Shown one piece after another: positions 36,913 to 46,419 of a stretch of DNA of 52,005 nt (position 1 is its first letter; every line of letters begins with the position of its first letter). Under the pieces are notes generated by a model. That model saw only the letters and a list, made by a program, of their open reading frames with translations, did not search any database and was not told the origin of the DNA. The stretch lies in NCBI GenBank assembly GCA_017480385.1, contig JAFVAT010000036.1, positions 1 to 52,005 of the forward strand, in the 5' to 3' direction. The stretch comes from Alphaproteobacteria bacterium (GTDB lineage: Bacteria > Pseudomonadota > Alphaproteobacteria > CAAGCB01 > CAG-977). Both the position numbers and the translations under genes were made by a program.

Positions 36913-37884
36913 ATGAAAAAACTCGCTATTGCCCTGATTTCCCTTCTTTTTCCCGTTCAGGCATACGCCGGAAGCGATTTGTTGTATTTGGAGGCGCAGG
37001 GCATAGCCGGTTATTCCCGTTCGGAACACAAGGCCGTCTACCATTCGGCAGATCGGCATGATGCCATGCAGAAAAATGCCGTTGGATTTGACTGGGTGCA
37101 CAAATTCAGCGGCGATCAGGGCGACCGGGGCATGACCGCCGTTCAGTTCCGCCTTGCCTATAACGATGAGGAAAAAGACTTTACGCCGCAGTTTTACAAC
37201 GCTTATCTGAAATATAAAACCGGCGGCGGCGATTTCTGGATCGGTCATAACCGCGTTGCGTTCGGGCTTTCCTCCTATTGGGACACGCATGCGGATCTGA
37301 TCGGCGATTTAACAATGCAGGGCGTTGGTTTTGACCGCGATTGGGGGACCGGATACGGTTATGATTTTGAAAACGGTTCTTTTGCCGCCAGTGTCACCGC
37401 CGGTTCCGGCATGGATTTTCGCCGTTACGGAAACGCGATCGCCGCAATGAGAATTGCAACAGGCGTGCTGAATTTCGACAACTATACGACCGGTATTTCC
37501 GTTATGGCGGGCAAAATGCTGGATACAATGGGATATAAGATTTTGGAAAAAGATCCGCAGGATATTCGGCTGATCGGGTGGGACGGCGCTTATAACGCTG
37601 ACAATTATGAACACAAGATCGAATTGGACGCGGGCGAGCGCAATCATCGGTCGTATTATGCGGCGCTGTACCGATTCAGCATTGTTTTGGACAGCGAAGA
37701 ACGGTGGAAAGGACATATACAGCCGACCTATATTTATCAGGAGGGACGGGAAAATCAAAGCTTAGCCACTTCGATTGAATACCGCCTGACATCGGACATC
37801 GTTCTGCGTTTTATGCACCGCTATCAACACCGCAATGATGACAACAGCTTTATCGGACAGCTTTATTGGTATGCGCCGGTATAG
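36913..37884 (+). CDS. Outer-membrane beta-barrel protein
   Basis: A signal peptide (MKKLAIALISLLFPVQAYAG) is followed by alternating hydrophobic/polar strands, as in porins or alginate-export-like barrels. Examples are AVQFRLAYNDEEKDFTPQFY and NAYLKYKTGGGDFWIGHN. The C-terminus FIGQLYWYAPV is not the usual terminal Phe but has aromatic residues. The ATG at 36913 gives the clean signal peptide; an earlier ATG at 36889 is less likely. The protein is 323 residues. It lies 20 bases after the YtkA-like gene and 18 before the next, so it should be co-transcribed. It may be the outer-membrane channel of the system. Confidence 0.75.
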   Translation: MKKLAIALISLLFPVQAYAGSDLLYLEAQGIAGYSRSEHKAVYHSADRHDAMQKNAVGFDWVHKFSGDQGDRGMTAVQFRLAYNDEEKDFTPQFYNAYLKYKTGGGDFWIGHNRVAFGLSSYWDTHADLIGDLTMQGVGFDRDWGTGYGYDFENGSFAASVTAGSGMDFRRYGNAIAAMRIATGVLNFDNYTTGISVMAGKMLDTMGYKILEKDPQDIRLIGWDGAYNADNYEHKIELDAGERNHRSYYAALYRFSIVLDSEERWKGHIQPTYIYQEGRENQSLATSIEYRLTSDIVLRFMHRYQHRNDDNSFIGQLYWYAPV

Positions 37885-37902
37885 CGGAAAGGAGAACTCT
37901 TG

Positions 37903-38529
37903 ATGCGGAAGTTTTTATATTTTCTTTTCGTTTTTTTATGGAGCGCGGAAACTATAGCCGCCGTCGGGTGCGACCTGAACGACCCCGATCGGGATGTCAA
38001 ACGCTTTTTTCCTGACTCCTCCGGCTATAAAACCGAATACGTTTCTGTTGCGAAAAACGGCGGGGAAGAGCTGTACAAACAAATGGAAAACCGGCTGGGC
38101 GATCAATTCAACGGCATTTATGAAACGATTGACGTGCCCTACACCCTTTATACCGTTTTAAAGGACGCCGCCCCGATCGGCTATATTCACGGCGTCAATC
38201 AAAAAGGAAAATACGGCGGCATGCAGGTCTTTCTGATCATGGACACCAAGGGCAAAATCAAACATCTTTATTTTCAGAAACTGACGTCCAAAAACGCCAA
38301 AGAATTAAGAGCTCCGGAATTTGGCGCCCAGTTCGCCGGATTAAGCCTGACGGACTTTGACGTTTACGATGTCGCCGCACGCACAGCCATGCCCGGATCC
38401 GCTGTTGCCGCCATTCAAAACCCAGCGCCGGAAAATACGGAAGACTTTTACGCCGCCCTGCGCGGAACAAAGAAAAACTTAATCCTGTTGGACAGTTTTA
38501 TTTTTCATAAACGGGAGGCCGAAAAATGA
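37903..38529 (+). CDS. Exported FMN-binding-like protein with a degenerate flavin site
   Basis: A signal peptide (about residues 1-22) is followed by GYIHGVNQKGKYGGMQVFLIMD and GKIKHLYFQK, which resemble FMN_bind-domain strands of NqrC/NosR-type proteins. In those, a covalent FMN is attached to Thr in a D-x-x-SGAT-x-T/S motif; the matching stretch here reads DVAARTAMPGSAVAAIQ, so the SGAT core is lost. It may bind flavin loosely, bind a metal, or have another role. Residues 25-60 have no match I know. The permease gene starts inside its stop codon (ATGA overlap), so they are tightly coupled. Confidence 0.6.
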   Translation: MRKFLYFLFVFLWSAETIAAVGCDLNDPDRDVKRFFPDSSGYKTEYVSVAKNGGEELYKQMENRLGDQFNGIYETIDVPYTLYTVLKDAAPIGYIHGVNQKGKYGGMQVFLIMDTKGKIKHLYFQKLTSKNAKELRAPEFGAQFAGLSLTDFDVYDVAARTAMPGSAVAAIQNPAPENTEDFYAALRGTKKNLILLDSFIFHKREAEK

Positions 38530-39710
38530 ACCTGCTCTCTTTAGCCTATAAAAATTTACAGCGCCGCAAACTCCGTTCGGCGTTTACGATTGCCGGCATA
38601 GCGCTTTCCGCTTGGGTTCTGGTGACGTTATTGGGCTTTAACAAAGGATATGAAAAGTCACTTAACCGCGACATTGACAACATGGGATTTCAAATTGTCT
38701 TAACCGCGAAGGGCTGCCCTTATGAAGCGGCAACGCTTATGCTGAAAGGCGGCACGGGTCTGCGTTATATGCCGGAAAAGCTGGTTGAAGAGGTCGCCTC
38801 AGCGCCGGAGGTCGCGGCAACAACACCAATGTTAATGCATGCCGAATTTGACCCGTATAAAGGCGAAAATGGCGGCACGGTCGTTTATCTGGGCGTAGAC
38901 GGCGAAACGTATCCCCAAATGAAGGCCTATTTTGAATTTGCCAGCGGGCAATGGTTCAGCGCTCCCGAAGCCAAAGAAATCGTTCTGGGCTATGAAGCCG
39001 CGGAACTGGAACAGCGCGAAATCGGCGATATGATGCTGTTGCCCGGCAGCGAAGAGGAATTTCTTGTCACCGGCATTCTGAAAAGGACCGGAACGCAGGA
39101 CGACGGCATGATCTTTATGCCTCTGCGTACCGTTCAAAATGTATTTAACAAGCAAAACCTGCTGACTATGCTCGGCATTCGGTTAAAACAGGGCATCGAT
39201 TCTTCCGCCTTTGAAGAAAAGCTTTACCAACTTCCCGATGTGCAGGTCGTATCTATGGCGCAAGTCAAAAACACGATTATTTCTCTGGTCAAAAGCGCCC
39301 GCGTCATTGTTCTGTCCATTGCTGCTATCGCTTTTCTGATCGCTGTTTTCGGCGTGCTGAATACCGTTTTAATGTCCGTATTTGAACGCTATCAGGAAAT
39401 CGGGATTTTAAAAAGCATCGGCGCTTTGCCGAAACAGATTTTTGCCATGATCTGGATCGAAACCATTCTTTTATGTTCCGGCGGCTGTGTGGCGGGGATT
39501 GTTTTTTCTTACGCTTTTGCGGGCATTTCGGAAAAACTGATCCGGTTTTTCCTGCCCTTTGCCCCGAACGGAGAATTGATTTTCCTATCGCCGGACCTAA
39601 TTCTTTCCGCCTTTGCCGCCATTACGCTAACCGGCATGCTGGGCGGTATTCTTCCGGCTTTAAGAGCGGCGCATATCCGCCCGCTTGACGCAATCAGGAG
39701 CGAAGTTTGA
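38526..39710 (+). CDS. ABC transporter permease, FtsX/MacB type
   Basis: The 394-residue protein has one N-terminal membrane segment (about 18-40), a large extracytoplasmic domain (about 40-255) and three C-terminal segments (FtsX domain, about 262-380). LRSAFTIAGIALSAWVLVTL marks the start, and the end reads GILPALRAAHIRPLDAIRSE, typical of MacB/LolC-like permeases. The first periplasmic part has AKGCPYEAATLMLKGGTGL, with an exposed Cys. I recall a similar motif in permeases beside FMN-binding or iron-uptake genes, but this needs a search. It overlaps the genes on both sides (ATGA and TGATG). Confidence 0.85.
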   Translation: MNLLSLAYKNLQRRKLRSAFTIAGIALSAWVLVTLLGFNKGYEKSLNRDIDNMGFQIVLTAKGCPYEAATLMLKGGTGLRYMPEKLVEEVASAPEVAATTPMLMHAEFDPYKGENGGTVVYLGVDGETYPQMKAYFEFASGQWFSAPEAKEIVLGYEAAELEQREIGDMMLLPGSEEEFLVTGILKRTGTQDDGMIFMPLRTVQNVFNKQNLLTMLGIRLKQGIDSSAFEEKLYQLPDVQVVSMAQVKNTIISLVKSARVIVLSIAAIAFLIAVFGVLNTVLMSVFERYQEIGILKSIGALPKQIFAMIWIETILLCSGGCVAGIVFSYAFAGISEKLIRFFLPFAPNGELIFLSPDLILSAFAAITLTGMLGGILPALRAAHIRPLDAIRSEV

Positions 39711-40399
39711 TGACCGATATGATCACGATAAAAAATCTGACTAAAATTTACCGGCGCGGCAGCGAAGAAATCCGCGCTGTGGACAATCTTTCCTTTTCTG
39801 TCCGGGCCGGAGAAATAGTTTCAATCACCGGTCCCAGCGGTTCGGGAAAAACAACGCTGGTCAATATTCTGGGTTGTCTGGACAACCCCACCGGCGGAGA
39901 ACTGTCATTGCAAGGGCGAGAAATATTCAAAGATGGTTTGACTCTGTCGGAAAAAGAACTAACCCTGATCCGGCGTCAGTATTTCGGTTACGTTTTTCAA
40001 AAATTCTTTTTGCTGCCGACCTTGACTGTTCTGGAAAATATCACCCTCCCCTTTGTTTTCGGCGCGGGAACAAACACGGATCAGACCTATATCCGGGAAT
40101 TGATGACTTTGCTGGGCATAGACAAGCGCGCCAATCATCTGCCTTCCGAACTGTCGGGCGGAGAAATGCAGCGCGTTGCCATTGCCCGCGCTCTGGCCAC
40201 CAAACCGCAGGTGCTGATCGCCGATGAACCGACCGGCAATCTGGACAGCAAACGCACCGCCGAAATCAAATCCCTGCTGTCGGAACTGAACAAACGGCAA
40301 AACCTGACAATTATTCTGGTCACGCACGACCCCGATTTTGCCCGTATTGCCGATACCGTTCTGGAAATATCGGACGGACGAATTCTATCCCAAAAATAG
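39710..40399 (+). CDS. ABC transporter ATPase of the MacB/LolD type
   Basis: The 229-residue ATPase has Walker A GPSGSGKTT, Q-loop YVFQKFFLLPTLTVLENI, signature LSGGEMQRVAIARAL, Walker B LIADEPTGNLDSKRT and switch His in LVTHDPDFA. It starts at the ATG overlapping the permease stop (TGATG), so both are made together. Its closest window relative is lolD, but the operon context points to a different substrate. It ends the five-gene unit and is convergent with the phase-variable gene. Confidence 0.92.
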   Translation: MTDMITIKNLTKIYRRGSEEIRAVDNLSFSVRAGEIVSITGPSGSGKTTLVNILGCLDNPTGGELSLQGREIFKDGLTLSEKELTLIRRQYFGYVFQKFFLLPTLTVLENITLPFVFGAGTNTDQTYIRELMTLLGIDKRANHLPSELSGGEMQRVAIARALATKPQVLIADEPTGNLDSKRTAEIKSLLSELNKRQNLTIILVTHDPDFARIADTVLEISDGRILSQK

Positions 40400-40405
40400 C
40401 CTGGC

Positions 40406-41337
40406 TTATTTGCCGTTTTCCAAGACCTTGACCAACTGACGGGTTAATTTCAGCGCGCCGTTAAAATTTAAATGATCGGAATCAGCAAAGTCCTCATCTG
40501 CAAAACCGGCCGGTTTTATCAGCTTAATTTGATAACGCCCCGCCACTTCTTTAATTAAAGCCGTCAGATCCGTATCCGGCGCCGCCTCTGCTAAAACGGC
40601 GGCATAATCACTGCGCACAGGCGCATCAACCAAAATCAGTCTTAAATCGGCCTTTTGGCAAAAGGCGCAAATCTCGTCCAATACGGGAAGCTGGTTCTTG
40701 TATTTCTGATAAATTTTAAAATGATGCAGCGCCCTTTCCCGTGTTTTTTTTGTCGAAGGGTGAATCTCTATGCCGGCAAAGTCATATCCCTGACAGTACA
40801 CTCTGTCAAAACGAGGTGTCATCTGTTCAATAATTTTATCATAAAACGCAAAATCATATTTCGGATTCAGGCCGAAATCATACGGCATATTAAATTTCTT
40901 AGCCAAAATCCGACAGTGCCACGCCTCCGATCCCCGGATCAAGCTGTATCCGCCATTATAAAAAGAACAGACTAGAATAACATTTTTCAGATTTTTGCAT
41001 TTCGGCACAGCAAACTTCAAAGATTCATAGGTTTCATATAAGCTGTTGGCATTAAAGGAGAAATTATACCCCCCCCCCCCCCGGATATAATAAACGGCAA
41101 AATGCCGAACTGAGCATGACTGTCCCCTAAAATCAGCGTTTCAATCTGATCCGTCGTTTTTAATAAACCGTCATATTTATGCCATACGCTGTTGAAATAC
41201 CCGACATATGGCTCAACATTCAGACAATTCCATTTCAATTCCAGCTTCTTGCGCCAAAAACGGCGTTTTTCTTTAACAGGAACTGGGCATAGAAGCAATT
41301 TGATGAGTTGTTTTTTTAAAACGGTTCCAAAAAACAT
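40406..41337 (-). pseudogene. SGNH-hydrolase-like gene, out of frame at a G14 tract (likely phase-variable)
   Basis: Two frames make one gene when joined. The upstream part (to 41083, start ATG 41337) has TTDQIETLILGDSHAQFGIL, the Ser block of SGNH hydrolases. The downstream part reads FSFNANSLYETYESLKF, VLVCSFYNG and near its end DSDHLNFNGA, the Asp-x-x-His block. Between them lies a run of 14 C on the plus strand (G14 when coding). With 14 the two parts are out of frame; with 12 or 15 they join into a protein of about 310 residues. Such proteins (AlgJ/DltD-like) modify glycans by acyl groups, but that role is inferred. With 14 bases it is switched off, unless the count is a sequencing error. 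Confidence 0.8.
41069..41082 (-). repeat. Homopolymer C14 (G14 on the coding strand)
   Basis: The run lies inside the SGNH-like gene and decides whether its two halves are in frame. Homopolymers this long are known slipped-strand switches in other bacteria. Confidence 0.9.
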
Positions 41338-41742
41338 TAACTGCAATTCCTAAAAAATAACCCCCGCTCAATCAGTTCCCTTTTAATCAGCGGACAAACA
41401 AAAGAATTATATCAGAAAACACTGCCCTGTAAAATAAAAAGCCCGCCCTGAAAAGACGCGGCGATCGGTACAGTCTGCTTCACCGCTTTAAATGCTATCG
41501 GACGGTACTGTTTGACAAGAGGAGAACGTTTAAGCAATAACAAAACTGTTAAGATGAATGGGGAGACAGTGCTGTAACACAGGAGCCCCCGTATTTTTAC
41601 CAAGCTGATTTCATCATTCTCAGTAAAAGAATTACGACCAGCAAAATCAGCCATGGGGTTTAACGATGCGCGATCCTTTACGCCTATCAAACTGAAAATA
41701 CGCAAAAATGTTAAGAGATAAGATTGATAATCTTTTCTTAAA
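41338..41742. other. About 400 bases upstream of the SGNH-like gene with no convincing gene
   Basis: An open frame on the minus strand (115 codons from 41759) covers part of it, but its start lies inside the HAD gene, its composition looks like chance translation, and no ribosome binding site is clear. The promoter of the SGNH-like gene should be here, but I cannot place it. Confidence 0.5.
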
Positions 41743-42450
41743 TTAAGAAGTTTTCGCATTAAATAAACTTATTCCGTCAGCGAAACGATTTACGGCTTGT
41801 TTAACTTCTTCCATTGTTGCACAAACGGCTATAACGCCGGCATCGACACATTTTTGGCGATATTCCGGCGTGTCGTTGCCTTCAGCGCCAACAAAGGCGA
41901 CGCTCTTCATACCCGCGGCGTCAGCGGCTTTAAAATCGTTCAAACTGTCGCCAATAACAATGCAATCTTCCGGTTTATATCCTTTAGTCTTTGCCGCTAA
42001 TAAAAATATATCGGGAGCCGGCTTTCCTTGATCGACCATATCCACCGTAAAATAATCATTTGGCGTCATATACTTTTCAATCCAGTTAAATTTGGCCATT
42101 TTACGCGCATGTTGCTTTTTGTCCGCTCCCGTAGCTATACAGTGCGCAAATCGATTATCTTGCATCACACTTTCAACGCCGAGAATCGGCCTCATACGAT
42201 GTATTTCGTTCCAGATATAACCGTCTTCAACTTTTTTCAAAAAAGCGTCGTCTAAAATTAAGTTGGGAAAATATTTTTCCAAATTTATTTTCTTTTCCCT
42301 ATCGGCAATTCCAACCATTAAATTAAATGTTTCTTCTTCTGTTAAACTGATATTTTTTTCTTTTTTCAGCGTTTCAACCCAAACAGGAATCCATAACTTT
42401 TCGCTATCGGCAATCGTCCCGTCAAAATCCCAGATAATCAATTTTTTCAT
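41743..42450 (-). CDS. HAD-superfamily phosphatase
   Basis: A haloacid-dehalogenase-type phosphatase of 235 residues. The N-terminal motif is LIIWDFDGTIADSE with the nucleophile Asp and the second Asp. The third motif is KPAPDIFLLA with Lys, and the fourth is VIGDSLNDFKAADAAG with two acidic residues. An all-helical cap domain lies between (about 20-85), so it is of the beta-phosphoglucomutase-like group. The substrate is unknown. The ATG at 42450 is chosen because the family motif then starts at residue 3. Confidence 0.88.
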   Translation of the reverse strand: MKKLIIWDFDGTIADSEKLWIPVWVETLKKEKNISLTEEETFNLMVGIADREKKINLEKYFPNLILDDAFLKKVEDGYIWNEIHRMRPILGVESVMQDNRFAHCIATGADKKQHARKMAKFNWIEKYMTPNDYFTVDMVDQGKPAPDIFLLAAKTKGYKPEDCIVIGDSLNDFKAADAAGMKSVAFVGAEGNDTPEYRQKCVDAGVIAVCATMEEVKQAVNRFADGISLFNAKTS

Positions 42451-42615
42451 ATTTGTCATTTCATATATCATTAATTTCGAACTCGTTTTACTCTCTTTCT
42501 TTCTCATTGAAAAAAATCAAGCGTTTTTCATAAAAAAATGAAATTTTTTATGATTTATGATCAACAATTCGATCATTTTTGAAACAATGACATTTTGGGG
42601 ATCCTTAAAAATCGC

Positions 42616-42641
42616 AAAAAGCGCCCCGAAAAGCGCTTTTT
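42616..42641 (-). terminator. Terminator after tRNA-Thr
   Basis: AAAAAGCGC and GCGCTTTTT pair around an eight-base loop, so it can act on both strands. It is just past the 3' end of the tRNA on the minus strand. Confidence 0.75.
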
Positions 42642-42647
42642 CAAAAA

Positions 42648-42722
<75 letters not shown>

Positions 42723-42737
42723 GGCGTGAGGCAGAAG

Positions 42738-42767
42738 ATATAAGAATTATCCGCTCTATGCAAGCAA
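42738..42767 (-). promoter_or_regulatory. Likely promoter of tRNA-Thr
   Basis: TTGCTT and TTATAT lie 18 bases apart, about 15 bases before the tRNA start on the minus strand. Confidence 0.45.
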
Positions 42768-42844
42768 AAAATATTTTTATTGATGAAGTTTTCTAAAAAT
42801 TGAATACTATCCTCAAGCGATTCATTTAAAGGATCTTTAAAATT

Positions 42845-43018
42845 ATGTCAGAATCTCACAATTCTAAAAGCAAAACGGAAAAACAGGCGGAAATGCTGCG
42901 ACACAACTTGATCCTACGAAAAAAGCAGATTGAAGAACGCAGCAAATTAACGGCTGAAAAACAGCAAAATGAAAATCAAAACGGGAAAGAGCTTGCTCCG
43001 CCGGACAGAGTGGATTAA
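42845..43018 (+). CDS. Small charged protein upstream of murA
   Basis: A 57-codon frame starts MSESHNSKSKTEKQAEMLRH and continues with a charged helix, ILRKKQIEERSKLTAEKQ, and the tail PPDRVD. AAAGGATC lies about 11 bases before the ATG. The composition and the spacing before murA (36 bases) suggest a real gene: a soluble, highly charged helical protein. I do not know its function. It is too small for many gene finders. Confidence 0.65.
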   Translation: MSESHNSKSKTEKQAEMLRHNLILRKKQIEERSKLTAEKQQNENQNGKELAPPDRVD

Positions 43019-43054
43019 AAGAAATAAAATAAAAATTATTCGTTAAGGACAGGA

Positions 43055-44332
43055 ATGGATCGTATTCGCATCATCGGCGGAACCGCTTTAAACGGCAGAA
43101 TTAAAATCAGCGGCGCAAAAAACGCGGCACTGCCCTTAATGGCAGCCTGCCTGCTTTCCGACGAAGAATTAACATTAACTAATCTGCCGCATCTGGCCGA
43201 TATCATGACAATGACGAATCTGCTGGCCCAACATGGGGTCAGACTGACTTTGACGGACTTGGACGGCGGCGCTTTATGTTTTAACGCCTCTCATATTTTT
43301 AATCTGAAGGCACCTTATGAAATCGTGCGCAAAATGCGCGCTTCCATCTTGGTTTTAGGACCATTGCTGGCCCGTTTCGGCAAAGCCAAAGTTTCTCTGC
43401 CCGGCGGCTGCGCTATCGGCACACGTCCCGTCGATTTGCACTTATCTGCTTTGGAAAAAATGGGAGCGGAAATTAAAATCAAAGAAGGGTATATCGTTGC
43501 CTTTACAAACGGCGGCAAATTAAAAGGGGCCGAAATCGTTTTTCCCAAAGTCACGGTCGGCGGAACGGAAAACATTTTAATGGCCGCTGTTTTGGCCGAA
43601 GGACGCACCGTCATTAAAAACGCTGCGCGGGAACCGGAAATTACAGATTTAGCCGAATGCCTGATTAAAATGGGTGCTCAAATCCAAGGGTTGGGAACAG
43701 ACACCTTGATCGTCGACGGCGTGGAACGTCTGCATGCGGCGACGCACAAAGTGATCGCGGACAGAATTGAGGCTGCTTCTTATGCCATTGCCGCAGCCAT
43801 TACGCGCGGAAAAATCGAGCTGACCGGCGTTTCCCTAAATCTTCTTTCGGCAGTGGCTCATGTTTTGATTGATATCGGCGTAACAATCACTGAAACGGAA
43901 AACGGCTTTATCACTGACGCGCAGGACGCTTATCTGATCGGCACAGACGTTATGACCGAGCCTTACCCCGGATTTCCGACAGATGTTCAGGCACAGCTGA
44001 CAGCCCTTCTAACAACGGTCAGCGGAGCGTCTTTAGTGACAGAGTCTATTTTTGAAAACCGTTTCATGCATGTTCCTGAATTGGCCCGTATGGGAGCAAA
44101 CATTAACGTACACGGCGTTTCTTCCGCAATTATCAGAGGCGTTTCCCATCTTTCCGGAGCAGAAGTCATGGCAACCGATCTGCGCGCGTCTATGGGATTA
44201 GTGTTGGCAGGATTGGCCGCCGAAGGAGAAACAATTGTTAACCGTGTCTATCATTTAGACCGCGGATATGAACATTTGGAAGACAAATTGTCCTCCTGCG
44301 GCGCCCATATTGAACGCCTGCACGGAGAATAA
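43055..44332 (+). CDS. murA: UDP-N-acetylglucosamine 1-carboxyvinyltransferase
   Basis: MurA transfers enolpyruvate from PEP to UDP-GlcNAc, the first committed step of peptidoglycan synthesis. The 425-residue protein starts [20 protein letters not shown], has [16 protein letters not shown], and [17 protein letters not shown], whose Cys is the residue attacked by fosfomycin. Near the C-terminus [19 protein letters not shown] is typical. It is followed four bases later by hisG. The murA-hisG-hisD order is known in alphaproteobacteria. Confidence 0.97.
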   Translation: MDRIRIIGGTALNGRIKISGAKNAALPLMAACLLSDEELTLTNLPHLADIMTMTNLLAQHGVRLTLTDLDGGALCFNASHIFNLKAPYEIVRKMRASILVLGPLLARFGKAKVSLPGGCAIGTRPVDLHLSALEKMGAEIKIKEGYIVAFTNGGKLKGAEIVFPKVTVGGTENILMAAVLAEGRTVIKNAAREPEITDLAECLIKMGAQIQGLGTDTLIVDGVERLHAATHKVIADRIEAASYAIAAAITRGKIELTGVSLNLLSAVAHVLIDIGVTITETENGFITDAQDAYLIGTDVMTEPYPGFPTDVQAQLTALLTTVSGASLVTESIFENRFMHVPELARMGANINVHGVSSAIIRGVSHLSGAEVMATDLRASMGLVLAGLAAEGETIVNRVYHLDRGYEHLEDKLSSCGAHIERLHGE

Positions 44333-44336
44333 GCTG

Positions 44337-44993
44337 ATGTCCAAAATAATTATCGCGTTGCCCAAAGGCCGCATTTTAAAAGAGGCAGAACCCTTTTTGC
44401 TTCATACAAATATTGTGCCGGAAGCCGCTTTTTTCGATCCGGATTCCCGTTTGCTGCGGTTTAAAACGAACAATCCTGATATAGAATTGATCCGTGTCAG
44501 AAGTTTTGATGTCGCAACATTTGTAGCCTTTGGCGCGGCGCATTTGGGAATCTGCGGCAACGATGTTTTGTCCGAGTTTGACTATCCCGAAATTTATGCC
44601 CCCATTGATCTGGGCATCGGCAAGTGCCGCATGTCTGCAGCCGCTCCGATCGGCTATTCGACAGATACTCTGGCGCGTGCCGGCCATGTCAGAGTGGCGA
44701 CCAAATACCCCAATATCACAAAAAAATATTATCAATCCAAAGGAATACAAGCCGAATGCATCAAATTGTCCGGAGCTATGGAACTGGCTCCGACGATCGG
44801 ATTGTGTCACCGGATCGTTGACGTTGTTTCTTCCGGCGCCACCCTCAAAGCAAACGGCTTGGCCGAAATAGAGTCAATTATGGACATTTCTGCCAGACTG
44901 ATTATCAACAGAACCGCTTTTAAAACAAGAACCGCCGAAATGACGGCTTGGCTGGATAAATTTAAAGGAGCCTTAAATGACCTTCATGCTTGA
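44337..44993 (+). CDS. hisG: ATP phosphoribosyltransferase, short form
   Basis: HisG joins ATP and PRPP in the first step of histidine synthesis. The 218-residue protein (start ATG 44337, [18 protein letters not shown]) lacks the C-terminal regulatory domain, so it is the short form that needs HisZ as a partner; no hisZ is in this window. The PRPP-binding region [15 protein letters not shown] is clear. A longer frame starts inside murA and is rejected. The last codons overlap hisD, which starts at 44977. Confidence 0.95.
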   Translation: MSKIIIALPKGRILKEAEPFLLHTNIVPEAAFFDPDSRLLRFKTNNPDIELIRVRSFDVATFVAFGAAHLGICGNDVLSEFDYPEIYAPIDLGIGKCRMSAAAPIGYSTDTLARAGHVRVATKYPNITKKYYQSKGIQAECIKLSGAMELAPTIGLCHRIVDVVSSGATLKANGLAEIESIMDISARLIINRTAFKTRTAEMTAWLDKFKGALNDLHA

Positions 44994-46278
44994 TATCCGC
45001 AGTACCGATTTTGAAAAAGAATTTCAATCCTTTTTAAAAACCAAACGGGAAAATGCCCCCGATGTCAATGCGGTTGTTGCAGAAATCCTTGAAAACGTCC
45101 GCCGAAACGGAGACAAAGCTGTTCTGGAATACACGGCGAAATTCGACCGGTTGAACTTAACGGCGGAAACAATGCGGATCAGTGAAAAGGAAGTCGAAGA
45201 AGCCGTTTCTTCCTGTGAAAAGGAAACTCTGGACGCTCTGTATTCAGCGGCAGAAAGAATTGAAGCCTTTCATGACAAACAAGTTCCCGAAAATCACTTT
45301 TTTAATGATGAAACCGGAGCCTTAATGGGGTGGAGATGGACACCCGTCATAGCTGCTGGCCTGTATGTTCCCGGCGGGACGGCGGCTTATCCGTCCTCTG
45401 TTTTAATGAACGCAATTCCTGCAAAAGTCGCCGGCGTTAAAAGAATAGTAATGGTTGTTCCCTCCCCCGACGGTCGGATTAATCCTTTGGTCTTGGCCGC
45501 GGCGGATTGCGTCGGCATTGATGAAATTTACCGTATCGGCGGAGCGCAGGCTGTCGGCGCTTTGGCATACGGTACGGAAACAATTAGTCCCGTTGACATG
45601 ATTGTCGGTCCCGGAAATGCTTTCGTTGCAGCAGCTAAAAGACAAGTTTTCGGCCTTGTCGGCATCGATATGATTGCAGGTCCGTCCGAAATTCTGGTCA
45701 TTGCCGATAAAACGGCCAATCCCGAATGGACGGCGGCGGATCTGCTGTCTCAGGCCGAACATGATATTTCCGCACAGTCCATTTTAATCACGGACAACGC
45801 AGATTTCGCCGATCACGTCAAAGTTGAAATCGAAAAACAGCTCTCCGCTTTGGACCGGGAACCAATCGCCCGTAAAAGCTGGGAAGACAATGGCGCCATT
45901 ATTCTGGCAGAAAATCTGGAAGAACAAGCAGGCCTTTTAGCGGATCGAATCGCCCCCGAACATTTGGAGCTCTGCGTTGAAAATCCGGAAGAACTTTGCC
46001 GCCACGTGCATCATGCCGGCTCAATCTTTTTAGGACATTATACTCCTGAAGCAATCGGAGATTACATCGGCGGACCAAACCATGTTTTGCCGACAGCACG
46101 CAGCGCCCGCTTTTCATCGGGTTTGGGCGTACAGAGTTTTATGAAACGGACAACTTTACTTTCCTGCACGGATAAGACATTGAAAGAAATTGGAAAAGCT
46201 GCCGTCCTTTTGGGTAAGGCAGAAGGATTGACAGCCCACGCTGCTTCCGTCAGACAACGTTTAGACAAAATAGCCTAG
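44977..46278 (+). CDS. hisD: Histidinol dehydrogenase
   Basis: HisD oxidises histidinol to histidine with NAD and zinc. The 433-residue protein shows [20 protein letters not shown] and the zinc-site regions [14 protein letters not shown] and [14 protein letters not shown], and then [20 protein letters not shown]. The start at 44977 has the ribosome binding site AAAGGAGC inside hisG and overlaps that gene by 17 bases. It is followed by a terminator. Confidence 0.97.
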   Translation: MTFMLDIRSTDFEKEFQSFLKTKRENAPDVNAVVAEILENVRRNGDKAVLEYTAKFDRLNLTAETMRISEKEVEEAVSSCEKETLDALYSAAERIEAFHDKQVPENHFFNDETGALMGWRWTPVIAAGLYVPGGTAAYPSSVLMNAIPAKVAGVKRIVMVVPSPDGRINPLVLAAADCVGIDEIYRIGGAQAVGALAYGTETISPVDMIVGPGNAFVAAAKRQVFGLVGIDMIAGPSEILVIADKTANPEWTAADLLSQAEHDISAQSILITDNADFADHVKVEIEKQLSALDREPIARKSWEDNGAIILAENLEEQAGLLADRIAPEHLELCVENPEELCRHVHHAGSIFLGHYTPEAIGDYIGGPNHVLPTARSARFSSGLGVQSFMKRTTLLSCTDKTLKEIGKAAVLLGKAEGLTAHAASVRQRLDKIA

Positions 46279-46309
46279 ACGAAACACTCTTAATTTTCCA
46301 AAGAAAAGC

Positions 46310-46352
46310 GGGAAAAAATGACCTGAAAATGTCATATTTTCTCGTCTTTTTT
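46310..46352 (+). terminator. Rho-independent terminator after hisD
   Basis: GGGAAAAAATGAC and GTCATATTTTCTC pair with one mismatch and one G-T pair around an eight-base loop, followed a few bases later by a T6 run. Confidence 0.7.
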
Positions 46353-46377
46353 ACTTTTCTTTTTCGAAAAATCTGCT

Positions 46378-46383
46378 TATACT
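46378..46383 (+). promoter_or_regulatory. Possible -10 element of the acidic protein-helicase unit
   Basis: TATACT lies 37 bases before the ATG at 46420, behind the hisD terminator. A good -35 is not seen. Confidence 0.35.
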
Positions 46384-46419
46384 TTTTTAAAATTTCTTTT
46401 TAGAAAGGGGGTACTTTTT

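Noticed and set aside
41069-41082. The C14 run as a plain sequencing error
   Set aside because: Possible, but long homopolymers of C are rare in this DNA and the placement in a surface-type gene fits a switch. I keep it as a finding with that caveat.
41412-41759. A 115-codon open frame on the minus strand after the HAD gene
   Set aside because: No clear ribosome binding site, the start lies inside the HAD gene and the composition looks like chance translation. It is only mentioned as part of the non-coding stretch.
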